Positions 44,422 to 52,761 of a stretch of 64,000 nucleotides of DNA are shown piece by piece. The stretch comes from Nocardia nova SH22a (GTDB taxonomy: Bacteria > Actinomycetota > Actinomycetes > Mycobacteriales > Mycobacteriaceae), in contig NZ_CP006850.1 of the NCBI RefSeq assembly GCF_000523235.1, positions 6,386,001-6,450,000 of the forward strand. The letters run 5' to 3'. A program made the translations under genes and the position numbers. Numbering within the stretch: position 1 is the stretch's first letter; each line of letters starts with the position of its first letter. The notes under the pieces were generated by a model. The model saw only the letters and a program-made list of their open reading frames with translations. It was not told where the DNA came from and searched no databases.

Positions 44422-44427
44422 TATCGT
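44422..44427 (+). promoter_or_regulatory. -10 element of a leaderless promoter (LigD-like polymerase)
   Basis: TATCGT, a TANNNT match ending 7 nt before the GTG at 44435; it supports that GTG over the in-frame ATG at 44390. Confidence 0.5.
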
Positions 44428-44434
44428 CGGTCCG

Positions 44435-45403
44435 GTGACCAGTAAGTCATCGCCCGCCGTGGAGTTGACCGTCGGTGAGCGCACGGTGCGGATATCGAAT
44501 CCGGATCGGGTGTATTTCCCCGAGCTCGGGGCGACGAAGCTCGATCTGGTCCAGTACTACCTGAGTGTCGGTGACGGGATCGTCAACGCGCTGCGGGATC
44601 GGCCGTGCATGTTGCACCGGTTTCCCAAAGGGCTGCCGGGCGGCAAGGTCCATCAGAAGCGGTTACCGGCCGGTGCGCCCGATTGGATTCCCACGGTGCG
44701 GGTGCATTTCCCGCGCTACAACCGCTACGCCGACGAACTGTGTGTCGCCGAACTCGCCGACGTCATCTGGGCGGTCCAGATGTCGACGGTGGAGTTCCAT
44801 CCCTGGAACTCCCGCCGCTTCGACACCGAGCGTCCCGACGAGTGGCGTATCGACCTCGATCCGATGCCGGATTGCCCGTGGTCACGGGTGCAGCGGGTCG
44901 CCGGGGTCGCCCGCGAGGTGCTGGACGAACTCGGGGCGGTGGGTTGGCCGAAGACCTCCGGCGGACACGGCCTGCACATCTACGTCCGGATCGCGCCCGA
45001 ACACGGCTTCCAGCAGGTCCGGCGGGCGGCACTGGCCTTCGCGCACGAGGTGGAGCGGCGCGCACCCGACGATGTGACCACCACCTGGTGGCGGCGCGAC
45101 CGTGATCCGGCGATGCTGTTCGTCGACTACAACCAGAACGCGCGCGACCACACCATCGCGGCCGCCTATTCGGTTCGCGGTAATCCCGCCGCCACGGTGT
45201 CGACGCCGGTGCACTGGGACGAGATCGCCGATATCGAGCCGAACGATTTCACGATCAACACCGTCCCGGCTCGCTATGCGGAACTCGGTGACCTGCATGC
45301 CGGAATCGACGACGCCGTTTTCGACCTGAACACCCTGCTGGAGTGGGCGGATCGCGACCAGGTCGAGGTGGATTTGGACGAAGTGTCCGACGAGTCGCGA
45401 TGA
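44435..45403 (+). CDS. LigD-type polymerase/primase domain protein
   Basis: 322-aa stand-alone homologue of the polymerase domain of ligase D (archaeo-eukaryotic primase fold). Metal-binding DLDP in EWRIDLDPMPDC (~residue 140), SGGHGLHIYVRI and the third acidic residue in MLFVDYNQNARDHTIAAAYS are all present. NPDRVYFPELGATKLDLVQYY is the standard start. It adds nucleotides to DNA ends, with a ribonucleotide preference, in NHEJ or gap repair. No Ku or ligase is nearby; mycobacterial PolD1/PolD2 are stand-alone as well. GTG 44435 preferred for the -10 element upstream. Its stop overlaps a possible tiny ORF (45400-45582) whose coding status I doubt. Confidence 0.88.
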   Translation: MTSKSSPAVELTVGERTVRISNPDRVYFPELGATKLDLVQYYLSVGDGIVNALRDRPCMLHRFPKGLPGGKVHQKRLPAGAPDWIPTVRVHFPRYNRYADELCVAELADVIWAVQMSTVEFHPWNSRRFDTERPDEWRIDLDPMPDCPWSRVQRVAGVAREVLDELGAVGWPKTSGGHGLHIYVRIAPEHGFQQVRRAALAFAHEVERRAPDDVTTTWWRRDRDPAMLFVDYNQNARDHTIAAAYSVRGNPAATVSTPVHWDEIADIEPNDFTINTVPARYAELGDLHAGIDDAVFDLNTLLEWADRDQVEVDLDEVSDESR

Positions 45404-45578
45404 CCGGCGATCCGATCACGCCGAACACAACCCCTCACTACCGCCCGGATTCCACGGATGATGGCCGGGTGAGCACAGACGCCGGGGGTTTCGCACGGAC
45501 GCGGTCCGCCGCCTCGTCCGATGGACGAACCTCACCACGGCTCATCTCCGAACGCACGAACATCGAGGAGCACACCGC

Positions 45579-46520
45579 ATGACCAGCCCAGCCGATCCCG
45601 TTCGCATCGCCCTCGCTCCCGTTTCCACCGATCTGCTGCGCGGGGCGATCACCGAGGCCGGTGCGCAGGTCGCAGACCTGGACGAGGCGCGTGCGCTGAT
45701 CTGGGACGGCGGGCCCGCCGACTTCCCGGCGCAACTCCCGGATTCGGTGGAGTGGGTGCAGTTGTTCTCCGCGGGCGTGGAGGAGTTCTTCGCCGCCGGA
45801 ATCTTCGAACGCCATCCGAATGTCGTATTCACCTCGGCCGCAGGAGCTTTCGCGAAGAGCGTGGCCGAGCACACGGTCGCCCTGTTGCTGGCCGGAGTCC
45901 GTTATCTGCCGGAACACCTGCGCGCTCGCAGCTGGCGGCAGAAGGAATTCTTCCCCCACATCGGCACACTGCGCGGCGCGACGGTGGCCGTGGTCGGTGC
46001 GGGCGGTATCGGCAGGGAGGTCATCTCCCTGCTCGAACCGTTCGGCGCGCGAATTATCGCCGTGAACCGTTCCGGCACACCGATATCCGCGCCCAACGTG
46101 GCGGAAACTGTTCCCGCGCAACGCCTGTCGGAAGTCTGGTCCCGCACCGACCACGTCGTGGTCGCCGCACCCGCGACGGCGGACACCCGTCATCTGGTGG
46201 GCAAAGACGAACTGGCCCAGCTGAAACCGCATTCGTGGGTGATCAACGTGGCCCGCGGATCACTGATCGACACCGACGCCCTGGTCACCGCCCTCGAGGA
46301 GGGCACCATCGGCGGCGCGGGCCTGGATGTCACCGACCCCGAACCCCTCCCGGACGGCCACCCTCTCTGGGACCTGCCGAACGCCATCATCACCCCGCAC
46401 GATTCCAACCCGCCCCACCTGCGCACCACAGCCTTCGCCGAACACGTCGGCGCCAACATCGCCCGCTTCGTCGGCGGCCGCGAACTGATCGCCCGCATCG
46501 ATCCGGCCGCCGGTTACTGA
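45579..46520 (+). CDS. D-isomer-specific 2-hydroxyacid dehydrogenase
   Basis: 313-aa NAD(P)-dependent dehydrogenase of the SerA/GhrA-like family. GAGGIGREVISLLEPFGARI is the dinucleotide motif (~residue 139); catalytic Arg in NVARGSLIDTDAL, Glu in DPEPLPDGHPLW and His in IITPHDSNPP complete the set. It reduces 2-keto acids such as glyoxylate or hydroxypyruvate, or does the reverse; specificity not readable. GAGGAG 8 nt before ATG 45579. The start overlaps the end of the dubious 45400-45582 ORF. Convergent with the NTF2-like gene. Confidence 0.88.
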   Translation: MTSPADPVRIALAPVSTDLLRGAITEAGAQVADLDEARALIWDGGPADFPAQLPDSVEWVQLFSAGVEEFFAAGIFERHPNVVFTSAAGAFAKSVAEHTVALLLAGVRYLPEHLRARSWRQKEFFPHIGTLRGATVAVVGAGGIGREVISLLEPFGARIIAVNRSGTPISAPNVAETVPAQRLSEVWSRTDHVVVAAPATADTRHLVGKDELAQLKPHSWVINVARGSLIDTDALVTALEEGTIGGAGLDVTDPEPLPDGHPLWDLPNAIITPHDSNPPHLRTTAFAEHVGANIARFVGGRELIARIDPAAGY

Positions 46521-46533
46521 TCCCGGATCGCCT

Positions 46534-46995
46534 CTACCACAACGGAATATCGACGCCGTGCTCGTCGCGCGGGCGCGCGCCGACTATCCGGCGCTGCGCC
46601 TCGGTGATCGCCACGTCGTTGATACTGGCCTCACGCCGCGACATCAGTCCGGCCTCGCTGAACTCCCACAGCTCGTTGCCGTAACTGCGCCACCACTGCC
46701 CGGCATCGTCGTGCCATTCGTACTGGAATCGCACGGCCATCCGGTTGCCGCGAAACCCCCAGAGGCTCTTGCGCAGTGCGTAGTCCTGTTCGCGCTCCCA
46801 TTTTGCGGTCAGGAAGTCCACGATCTCCGCGCGCCCCCGGATGAACGTGTCCCGGTTCCGCCAGATCGAATCCGGCGTGTAGGCGAGCGCGACCCGCTCC
46901 GGATCGCGAGTGTTCCAGGCATCCTCGGCGGCCTGCACCTTGACGGGCGCGGTTTCCGGGGTGAACGGCGGTAGGGGCGGGCGAGATTCGGACAT
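46534..46995 (-). CDS. NTF2-like protein (DUF1348 family)
   Basis: 153-aa cone-shaped NTF2-like fold. The DUF1348 pattern is clear: [76 protein letters not shown] and SINDVAI. Function of the family is uncertain; the conserved W/R-rich cavity suggests a small ligand. The inner ATG 46995 has AGGAG 5 nt upstream, better than the GTG at 47001. It is divergent from TetR 47089 with two operator repeats between, so it is likely that repressor's target and may handle its inducer. Confidence 0.85.
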   Translation of the reverse strand: MSESRPPLPPFTPETAPVKVQAAEDAWNTRDPERVALAYTPDSIWRNRDTFIRGRAEIVDFLTAKWEREQDYALRKSLWGFRGNRMAVRFQYEWHDDAGQWWRSYGNELWEFSEAGLMSRREASINDVAITEAQRRIVGARPRDEHGVDIPLW

Positions 46996-47017
46996 GAGCA
47001 CTCCTGTCTCCAGGATC

Positions 47018-47067
47018 GAGAACGATCGTTCTCAACCAATGCGATACGGTAGGGAACGCACGTTCTC
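47018..47067. promoter_or_regulatory. twin TetR operators
   Basis: GAGAACGATCGTTCTC (47018-47033) is a perfect 16-bp palindrome and GGGAACGCACGTTCTC (47052-47067) a near copy, 34 bp apart. They fill the 93 bp between the divergent NTF2-like and tetR genes. Symmetric GAGAACG/CGTTCTC half-sites are common in TetR operators. Confidence 0.85.
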
Positions 47068-47088
47068 GATGTCAAGGGAGACGATCCG

Positions 47089-47661
47089 ATGCCCGCCGCA
47101 CTCACCCCCGAGCGCAAGGCCGCCGACCGCGAGGCTCTGCTCGACGCGGTGGAAGACCTGGTCTACGCCAATGGCGTGCGGGCCGTGGGCATGGACCGCA
47201 TCCGGGAACTGTCCGGCCTGTCGCTCAAACAGATCTACGCACTGTTCCCGACCAAGGAAGACCTCGTCGTCGCCATGCTCCGCCGCCGCGACCGCCGCTG
47301 GCTGGGAGACTTGACCGCCCGTGTCGAACAGGTCGAAGACCCGACCGCACGCATTCTCGCTGTCTTCGACTGGCTCGGCGATTTCTTTGCCACACCCGGC
47401 TTTCGAGGCTGCGCGTGGATCAATATCCACGGCGAACTCGGCTCCGAATCCGACGCCGTGCGCAGCGAGGTGCGAGCCCACAAGAACGCTTTCCGCGCCG
47501 CGATCACCACCTGGGCTGACGCCGCCCGAACCGACCACGCCGAGGCGATCTACCTACTCGCCGAAGGAGCCATGGTCACCGCCGGAATCACCGGCGATCC
47601 CGAGGTCGCCGACCGCGCCCGAGCCACGGCAGAACACCTACTCGACACCCGCCCTGCCTGA
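47089..47661 (+). CDS. TetR-family transcriptional regulator
   Basis: 190-aa repressor. HTH in residues ~10-55: REALLDAVEDLVYANGVRAVGMDRIREL, SGLSLKQIYALFPTKEDLV. The C-terminal half has GFRGCAWINIHGELG, which recurs in regulators near detoxification genes. It probably represses itself and the divergent NTF2-like gene through the twin operators. GGGAGA lies 8 nt before ATG 47089. The ligand is not apparent. After it comes a 252-bp stretch (47662-47913) in which I see no gene, only the methyltransferase promoter region. Confidence 0.87.
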   Translation: MPAALTPERKAADREALLDAVEDLVYANGVRAVGMDRIRELSGLSLKQIYALFPTKEDLVVAMLRRRDRRWLGDLTARVEQVEDPTARILAVFDWLGDFFATPGFRGCAWINIHGELGSESDAVRSEVRAHKNAFRAAITTWADAARTDHAEAIYLLAEGAMVTAGITGDPEVADRARATAEHLLDTRPA

Positions 47662-47913
47662 TATGGCCCGGCAAGCCCCGCCGCGAATCTGCCGAGTCGT
47701 CTCCTGTCGATCTGCCGAAGTCGGCAGCCCCCTGCGCAAGTTTCGGAGGAGGACCGCCGCGCGCCCCAGCCGACCTCGAGGCGACTGCGTCGGCATTCCG
47801 CTCGTCCGGCAGGTCCTCACTCCGGTGTCGCGTGAACCCGGCGATTAGGCGGCCGTGCCCCACGGCGGCACGTAGGCTCGGCCGTATCCACTCGGACCGG
47901 AGGGAGTATCAGG

Positions 47914-49005
47914 TTGCTCGCACTACCGAAGTCGCCCCCGCTCCCCCTCGTTCGCGCCGTCGAAACGGTTCGGTACGCGCTGAGTGAGGCGTATCGGCGG
48001 CTGGCTCCGGGGCCGCTGTCGCTGATGGAATTGCTGGCGGCCGGGTGGCTGACGCAGGCGATACACGCGGCCGCCGCGCTGGGGGTCGCCGACGAGCTGG
48101 CGCGCGGGCCGCTGGACGGGGCGGAGCTGGCGCGGCGGGTGGGAGCCGATCCGGATGCGCTCGGGCGGTTGTTGCGGCTGCTGATCAGTCACGGGATCTT
48201 CACACGGCGGCGGGACGGGCGGTATGCGCTGACCAGGCCCGCCAGGGCACTGTGTCGCGACTCGCCCGCCTCGCTGCGGGATGCGGCGTTGTTCTTCGGG
48301 TCCGCCACCCATCGGGCGCATTGGACGCATGTGGTGGACGCGGTGCGTACCGGCGATCCGGTGTGGCAGCAGGTCGATGGCGAGCCGTTCTTCGAATACA
48401 TCCGCAGCGACCGGCAATTCGGCGATCTGTTCGACCGGGCGATGACGAGTATCGGCTCGCTGACCACCGAATCATTGTTCGCCGCATATGATTTCGGCGG
48501 GTTCGGCACGATCGTCGATGTCGGTGGCGGCCAGGGCGGCATGCTCACCGAGATCCTGACCCGGACGCCGAATACTCGCGGGGTCCTGTTCGATCTGCCC
48601 GATGTGGCCGCTACCGCGGCCGAGCGATTCGGTGCGGCGGGACTCGACGGGCGGGTGGAGGTGGCGACCGGATCGTTCTTCGACACGGTACCCACCGGCG
48701 GTGACGCCTACCTGCTCAAACATATCGTCCACGACTGGCCCGACGAGCGGGCCGAGGCGATTCTGCGCACCGTGCGGGCCGCGATGGGCGATTCCGCACG
48801 GCTGATCATCGTGGAAATCGTTCTTCCCCAGGGGAATCGGCCGCATCCGGGCAAGTACATCGATCTGGAGATGCTGATCAACAGCGGCGGCCGGGAACGT
48901 ACCGCTGCCGATTACCGGAAGCTGCTGGCGCGCAGCGGTTTCGCTGTGGAGCGAATCGTGGAGACGATATCCCCGGAATCGGTGATCGAGGCCCGACCGG
49001 TGTGA
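47914..49005 (+). CDS. O-methyltransferase, plant-COMT/ methyltransferase family 2
   Basis: 363-aa SAM-dependent O-methyltransferase. N-terminal dimerisation/winged-helix region with LLAAGWLTQAIHAAAALGVADELA and LARRVGADPDALGRLLRLL, SAM motif IVDVGGGQGGMLTEIL (~residue 200), FDLPDVAATAA, LKHIVHDWPDERAEAIL with the catalytic-type His and VEIVLP. Such enzymes methylate phenolic or enolic hydroxyls in secondary metabolism. TTG 47914 has GGAGGGAG 7 nt upstream; TTG is rare but no better start is near. It converges on DUF4254 with 3 bp between. It may belong to the adjacent natural-product-like cluster though on the other strand. Confidence 0.87.
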   Translation: MLALPKSPPLPLVRAVETVRYALSEAYRRLAPGPLSLMELLAAGWLTQAIHAAAALGVADELARGPLDGAELARRVGADPDALGRLLRLLISHGIFTRRRDGRYALTRPARALCRDSPASLRDAALFFGSATHRAHWTHVVDAVRTGDPVWQQVDGEPFFEYIRSDRQFGDLFDRAMTSIGSLTTESLFAAYDFGGFGTIVDVGGGQGGMLTEILTRTPNTRGVLFDLPDVAATAAERFGAAGLDGRVEVATGSFFDTVPTGGDAYLLKHIVHDWPDERAEAILRTVRAAMGDSARLIIVEIVLPQGNRPHPGKYIDLEMLINSGGRERTAADYRKLLARSGFAVERIVETISPESVIEARPV

Positions 49006-49008
49006 GAC

Positions 49009-49545
49009 TCAGCGCGCCCGGCGCCGGTCACCGGACTTCTGCTCCACCAGGCCCGCCCAGTCGTCGGCCATGAAGCCGACCATCGACCACGCCACCTGGA
49101 CCCGCTCGTCACCGCTGTCCCCGATGGCCCGCAACAGAACGGTCGCACGGACCTGTGCGGCGGCCAACCCGTCGACGGCGGCGCCCAGGGACCGGGCACG
49201 GGCGGGTGCGGCGGTGCGCGCACCGATCCAATGATCGATGGCGACGACGATTTCCCGGCGGCGGCAATCGATTTCCGCGGCCCGCATCGGCGTACCGCGG
49301 CGCAGCAGATGCAGTTCGGCGAGTTCGCGCGCGCAGCGGGTGACCGGATGATCGTCGGCGTGGTCGCCGATATGTCCGCAACAGGCGGCGAGTATTTCGT
49401 GCTCGTCGGGTAATCCGCGATGAACGGCCGTGTCCGGGGCGCCCGTCCCCACGGCGCCCCGGCCCACCTCGGCGGCACAGCGGCCGCGCAGCCCGCCCGG
49501 ACCGGTCCGCGCGGCGCGGCCGGACGGCTGCGGTGCGGCGGACAT
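49009..49545 (-). CDS. DUF4254-like protein
   Basis: 178 aa, all-helical. Central sequence (HPVTRCARELAELHLLRRGT … IDCRRREIVVAIDHWIG, then ARARSLGAAVDGLAAAQVRATVLL) resembles DUF4254 proteins of Nocardia. The first ~60 residues are Gly/Arg-rich and may be disordered. No function is known; DUF4254 often sits beside carbohydrate or glycosyl genes in other phyla, which is not the case here. GGAGG lies 8 nt before ATG 49545. It lies downstream of the UbiA-like gene after 237 bp with no visible terminator, so it may be the last gene of the AfsA-type operon or separate. Confidence 0.6.
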   Translation of the reverse strand: MSAAPQPSGRAARTGPGGLRGRCAAEVGRGAVGTGAPDTAVHRGLPDEHEILAACCGHIGDHADDHPVTRCARELAELHLLRRGTPMRAAEIDCRRREIVVAIDHWIGARTAAPARARSLGAAVDGLAAAQVRATVLLRAIGDSGDERVQVAWSMVGFMADDWAGLVEQKSGDRRRAR

Positions 49546-49782
49546 CGGATACACCTCCGGGAGGGTCGTGGATGCACCCGACGCCACGAACGAAACACCG
49601 GACCGCGAGCCCGATGCGGTAAGGGCGAACCGCACCGGATCCGGTGTGCCGCACGATGCGAAGGGGGCAATCCTGCGGCGCCGGGTGCTACTTTCCAGCG
49701 TGCGCTTTCGCGCCGGTCCGGTCACTGCCCTTTCGATGGCCTTCCGGTGCCCTTCGGCTCCCCACTGCACCCATCACCGGGA

Positions 49783-50868
49783 CTATCGCCAGGTCAGCGC
49801 CTGAGCGATGAGGATCGCATACAACACCAGTACGAATACCACAGCCGGTACGACCGGAAATTCCGGGGCCGCCGAATCTTCGGGCACGGCCGGACCGGAC
49901 GCCGCGTCCGCATCGCCGGACACGGACGGACCTCGTAGTTCCCCCGCCTCCCCCGGCCCGAGCGGACCGGACGGTACGGCGGTGGCGACCGGCGGCACGG
50001 CACCGGTCCGGGTGGCGGCACGCAGGAACGTCCACACCCCGGCGAGCGGAACGGCCAACAGCGGCACCGGAATCCACAGCAGTAGCGCCCACGGCATCGG
50101 ATGATCCCCGGGCCGCACCAGCAGCAGATCCGCCGCAACCGCGATGATCGCGAAAAGTCCGGTCGTCAAGGCACTTCCGGTGCTGCCGAGAACATTCGAG
50201 TAGTACCACTGCCCGGGCCGCGCACCGTGCACGGTCTTGCGCGCGAATTCGAAGTACAGGAAGGCGCCCGCGAAGATCACCGCCACCGCCGCGGTGCCCC
50301 AATCGGATTCGACCTGCCCGGTGTCGACCGCCGACACCACGATGTAGGCGATGATCCACAGTTGGACCGGATAGGTCACGACCAGATTCAGCAGCAGATT
50401 GTCCCGCACCGGCGCCGAAACCGCCTCCAGCGCCCACAGTCCGAGCCCGTACGCCATCGCGGCCACCACCAGCACCGCCGACCACCACGACAGCAGCGCC
50501 GACACCACGGTCAGCCCGACCGCGACGACCGCGATCGTCACCCACAACTCACCGACCGCGACCGCCCCGGTGACCAGCGGCCGGTCCGGATGGTGGATCC
50601 GATCGTGGTCGAGATCCTTGATCTCGTCGACCATGCGCAGATACAGCAGCAGCACCGCCACGACGACGACCCGCACGGCGGTGGCCCAGCCCGCCCGCCA
50701 CGGGGCGTCCGGATGCGATACGACCGCGGCGGTACCTTCCACGGCGGCCACGAACAGCACCGCGTACAGCAGGTGATGGGTCTCGTATCGCACGCGGGTG
50801 AAGCGGGCCACCCGTACCACCGACGCGAGCGGGCCGGTCGCATTCGAGGCGGGCGCAGCGGATTCCAC
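49783..50868 (-). CDS. UbiA-like prenyltransferase family membrane protein
   Basis: 361 aa with about eight transmembrane helices. The first Asp-rich motif (DEIKDLDHDRIHHPDRPL, ~residues 81-98) is the prenyl-diphosphate/Mg2+ signature of UbiA proteins, with two or more acidic residues in line. The second Asp motif is not obvious: the equivalent loop reads FEFARKTVHGARPG. A ~60-residue Pro/Glu/Ala linker (APEFPVVP and upstream) precedes the last helix. Members attach prenyl groups to aromatic or lipid acceptors at the membrane. The GTG start 50868 follows the AfsA-like stop by 34 nt, so it is the last clear gene of the operon. Partly degenerate motifs make catalysis uncertain. Confidence 0.8.
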   Translation of the reverse strand: MESAAPASNATGPLASVVRVARFTRVRYETHHLLYAVLFVAAVEGTAAVVSHPDAPWRAGWATAVRVVVVAVLLLYLRMVDEIKDLDHDRIHHPDRPLVTGAVAVGELWVTIAVVAVGLTVVSALLSWWSAVLVVAAMAYGLGLWALEAVSAPVRDNLLLNLVVTYPVQLWIIAYIVVSAVDTGQVESDWGTAAVAVIFAGAFLYFEFARKTVHGARPGQWYYSNVLGSTGSALTTGLFAIIAVAADLLLVRPGDHPMPWALLLWIPVPLLAVPLAGVWTFLRAATRTGAVPPVATAVPSGPLGPGEAGELRGPSVSGDADAASGPAVPEDSAAPEFPVVPAVVFVLVLYAILIAQALTWR

Positions 50869-50902
50869 TAGCGTTCCCGCCCCGGGCGCGTCCCGGCAGC
50901 CA

Positions 50903-51862
50903 TCAGCATTCCGCCTCGTCTGTGTCGTAGCGCAGCGCGATCCGCGCGGCGACCGCGCCGCACTGCCGGATCTCGCAATCGATTTGTCCCGGAACGGAAT
51001 CGGAGGCCCCGGCGACGGTCTCGGCGGGGCTGTCCAGCTCCACGAACCGATCGAAGGAACTGCAGATTCCGAGCAGCCGCCGCGGCGGGGCGGGCGACAT
51101 CGCGGTCACGGTCTGGCGGGCGGCCTCCAGCAGGAGGCTGCCGGGCACATGATCGAGCGGATGATCGAACAGGATCGGATGGCCCGTATCGACGACCAGA
51201 TCCGCCGTGACCTGCGCGTCCTGGTGGCGGACAGCGCCGATCACCACGTTGCGACTGCTCGAACGCCCCACGGTGACAGGCTCCTCGCGCTCGCCCACCG
51301 GCAGCGGATCGCCGATGTCCCCCATCCCCGTGCTCTCGCGAAATCCGGTGCGCAGTGCCGTCCACCGCGCGGGCGGCACCCAGGTGAACGAGCCGTCCAC
51401 GATCATCAACGGCGTTCCGGCGCATTCGATGTCGAGCACCATGTCGACACCGTGTACCCGTTCGCCGCTCCGATGCCGCCGCGAGATCTGCACCGACATC
51501 ACCAGATCCGCGGGTGCGGTGGCGATCCGCCAGCCCGCGCCGGGTTCGACGGCGCCGTTGAAGGTGCGCACGATGAAGCCGAAGTCCTGTGGGACACCGA
51601 GGAATTCGTGGGTGAGGGCGATGGCGGCCTGCCGGGCGGCCTCCATCACGAGCATCGGATCGTATTCGGCGTCCCAGGGTGCACGGTGGTCACCGTAGAA
51701 GGCGTGCATGCGCGGTAACTGGGCGCCGACCACGAAATCGTCGGGGCCGGTGCGCTGCAGCGAGGTGACGAAGACCTCCGCTATCGCGCACCGGTGTGCG
51801 AGATGCCGGGATATGGTCCGGGTGTGGCTCGCGGTCGCCACGGCCGGGGCGTCTGTCGTCAT
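50903..51862 (-). CDS. AfsA/ScbA-like gamma-butyrolactone-type biosynthesis protein
   Basis: 319-aa double-hotdog protein of the AfsA/ScbA/BarX family. First domain: FVVGAQLPRMHAFYGDHRAP, DPMLVMEAARQAAIALTHEFLGVP (~residues 67-90). Second: FDHPLDHVPGSLLLEAARQTV (~residue 265), the repeat of the same core. In Streptomyces AfsA joins a beta-ketoacyl chain to dihydroxyacetone phosphate, the first step to A-factor-type butyrolactone signals. No receptor gene of the ArpA type lies in the window, so the product here may be a building block and not a signal; that is inference. Start ATG 51862 overlaps the NDPK-like stop by 4 nt, with GGAGG 7 nt upstream. Confidence 0.87.
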   Translation of the reverse strand: MTTDAPAVATASHTRTISRHLAHRCAIAEVFVTSLQRTGPDDFVVGAQLPRMHAFYGDHRAPWDAEYDPMLVMEAARQAAIALTHEFLGVPQDFGFIVRTFNGAVEPGAGWRIATAPADLVMSVQISRRHRSGERVHGVDMVLDIECAGTPLMIVDGSFTWVPPARWTALRTGFRESTGMGDIGDPLPVGEREEPVTVGRSSSRNVVIGAVRHQDAQVTADLVVDTGHPILFDHPLDHVPGSLLLEAARQTVTAMSPAPPRRLLGICSSFDRFVELDSPAETVAGASDSVPGQIDCEIRQCGAVAARIALRYDTDEAEC

Positions 51863-52761
51863 GGTCGTGCCTCCAACCAGTCGTGTGCGGACACCGGCGG
51901 CAGGGTCTGCCGGTGCTCGCCGTTGCGCATGGGCAGAACGAGAGAGCCGAGGACGATCACCGACCACGGATCGACGGTGCGGCCGGTGGCCCAGGCCCGG
52001 CGCAGCAGCAGCGCGCAGTCCTCGTCCCGATCGGGATCGAAATCGGCGGGCACATCGTCCATCTCGGCCAGCAACCGGGAGACGGCCGCCGCTCGGGCGA
52101 AATCGCGTGCGGGAGTGCGGGAATACAGTTCGGCGGCGTGGGCGATGGCGTCGTCGGCGCGGTCGGCGCCGGCGGTGATCGCACGCAGGATCTCTTCGCG
52201 GGCGCCGATATCGAAGTAGATCGCGAACTCCCGCAGCACATCCGCCGGATCATCGGGTGAGTGCACGAGATTCAGCAGATAGCTGTGGCGGCCCAGCAGA
52301 TACCGCAATTCGCCCGGCTGCCGTTTACGCGGATCGGTCGGCCCCTTCGCGGCGGTGAGCCGCACCGGAACCGGCAGCGCGGCCGGGTCCGCGGTGACGA
52401 CCAGGACCAGCGCGTCGGAGATGCCGACGAGCAGGTCCGCTAGCCGCCGCCGCTCCGGTGAGGCGATATTCCATGCGAAGTACCACAGCGCCCGCACCAG
52501 ATGCCGGTCCACCGGGCAGATACGCGCGGACACCACGCGGAAACCGTTGTCGCGCAACCATTCAACGGTCGGTTCGACCGCCCTGGCGACGATCGCGTCC
52601 GGTTTCAGGAGCAGAAGTGTGTGGTCCCGGGCGAATTCCGCGGGGTCCACACCGGCCGCGTCGAGCTGATCGACCGTCTCCTGAACGTAGGTGTCCTCGG
52701 CATATCTGGCCGCCTTGTCCGCCAGCGGGGTGGCCGCCGAGAGCAGCTCGGAAAGGTTCAT
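51859..52761 (-). CDS. NDP-kinase-like protein with extra C-terminal domain
   Basis: 300 aa. After ~45 helical residues comes an NDPK-like fold: LLLLKPDAIVARAVEPTV (residues 48-66, KPDA as in NDPKs), VRALWYFAW, GPTDPRKRQPGELRYLLG in place of the usual G-x-T-N/D-P loop, and NLVHSPDDPADVLREFAIYF with the catalytic-type His at 167 (canonical N-x-x-HGSD). The C-terminal ~110 residues are helical and then Pro-rich, unlike NDPK. It probably transfers phosphate from NTPs to something other than plain NDPs. It overlaps the AfsA-like start and the SDR stop by 4 nt each, so it is translationally coupled to both. Role unknown. Confidence 0.75.
   Translation of the reverse strand: MNLSELLSAATPLADKAARYAEDTYVQETVDQLDAAGVDPAEFARDHTLLLLKPDAIVARAVEPTVEWLRDNGFRVVSARICPVDRHLVRALWYFAWNIASPERRRLADLLVGISDALVLVVTADPAALPVPVRLTAAKGPTDPRKRQPGELRYLLGRHSYLLNLVHSPDDPADVLREFAIYFDIGAREEILRAITAGADRADDAIAHAAELYSRTPARDFARAAAVSRLLAEMDDVPADFDPDRDEDCALLLRRAWATGRTVDPWSVIVLGSLVLPMRNGEHRQTLPPVSAHDWLEARP

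Noticed and set aside
45400..45582. 60-aa ORF with 4-nt overlaps at both ends (ATGA at each junction)
   Set aside because: The overlaps are tempting, but the protein is low-complexity with no conserved feature and the dehydrogenase start has its own ribosome site. Not annotated.
47662..47913. Gene in the gap before the O-methyltransferase
   Set aside because: Frames of 60-91 aa (minus) lack motifs and ribosome sites; only the promoter region is supported.
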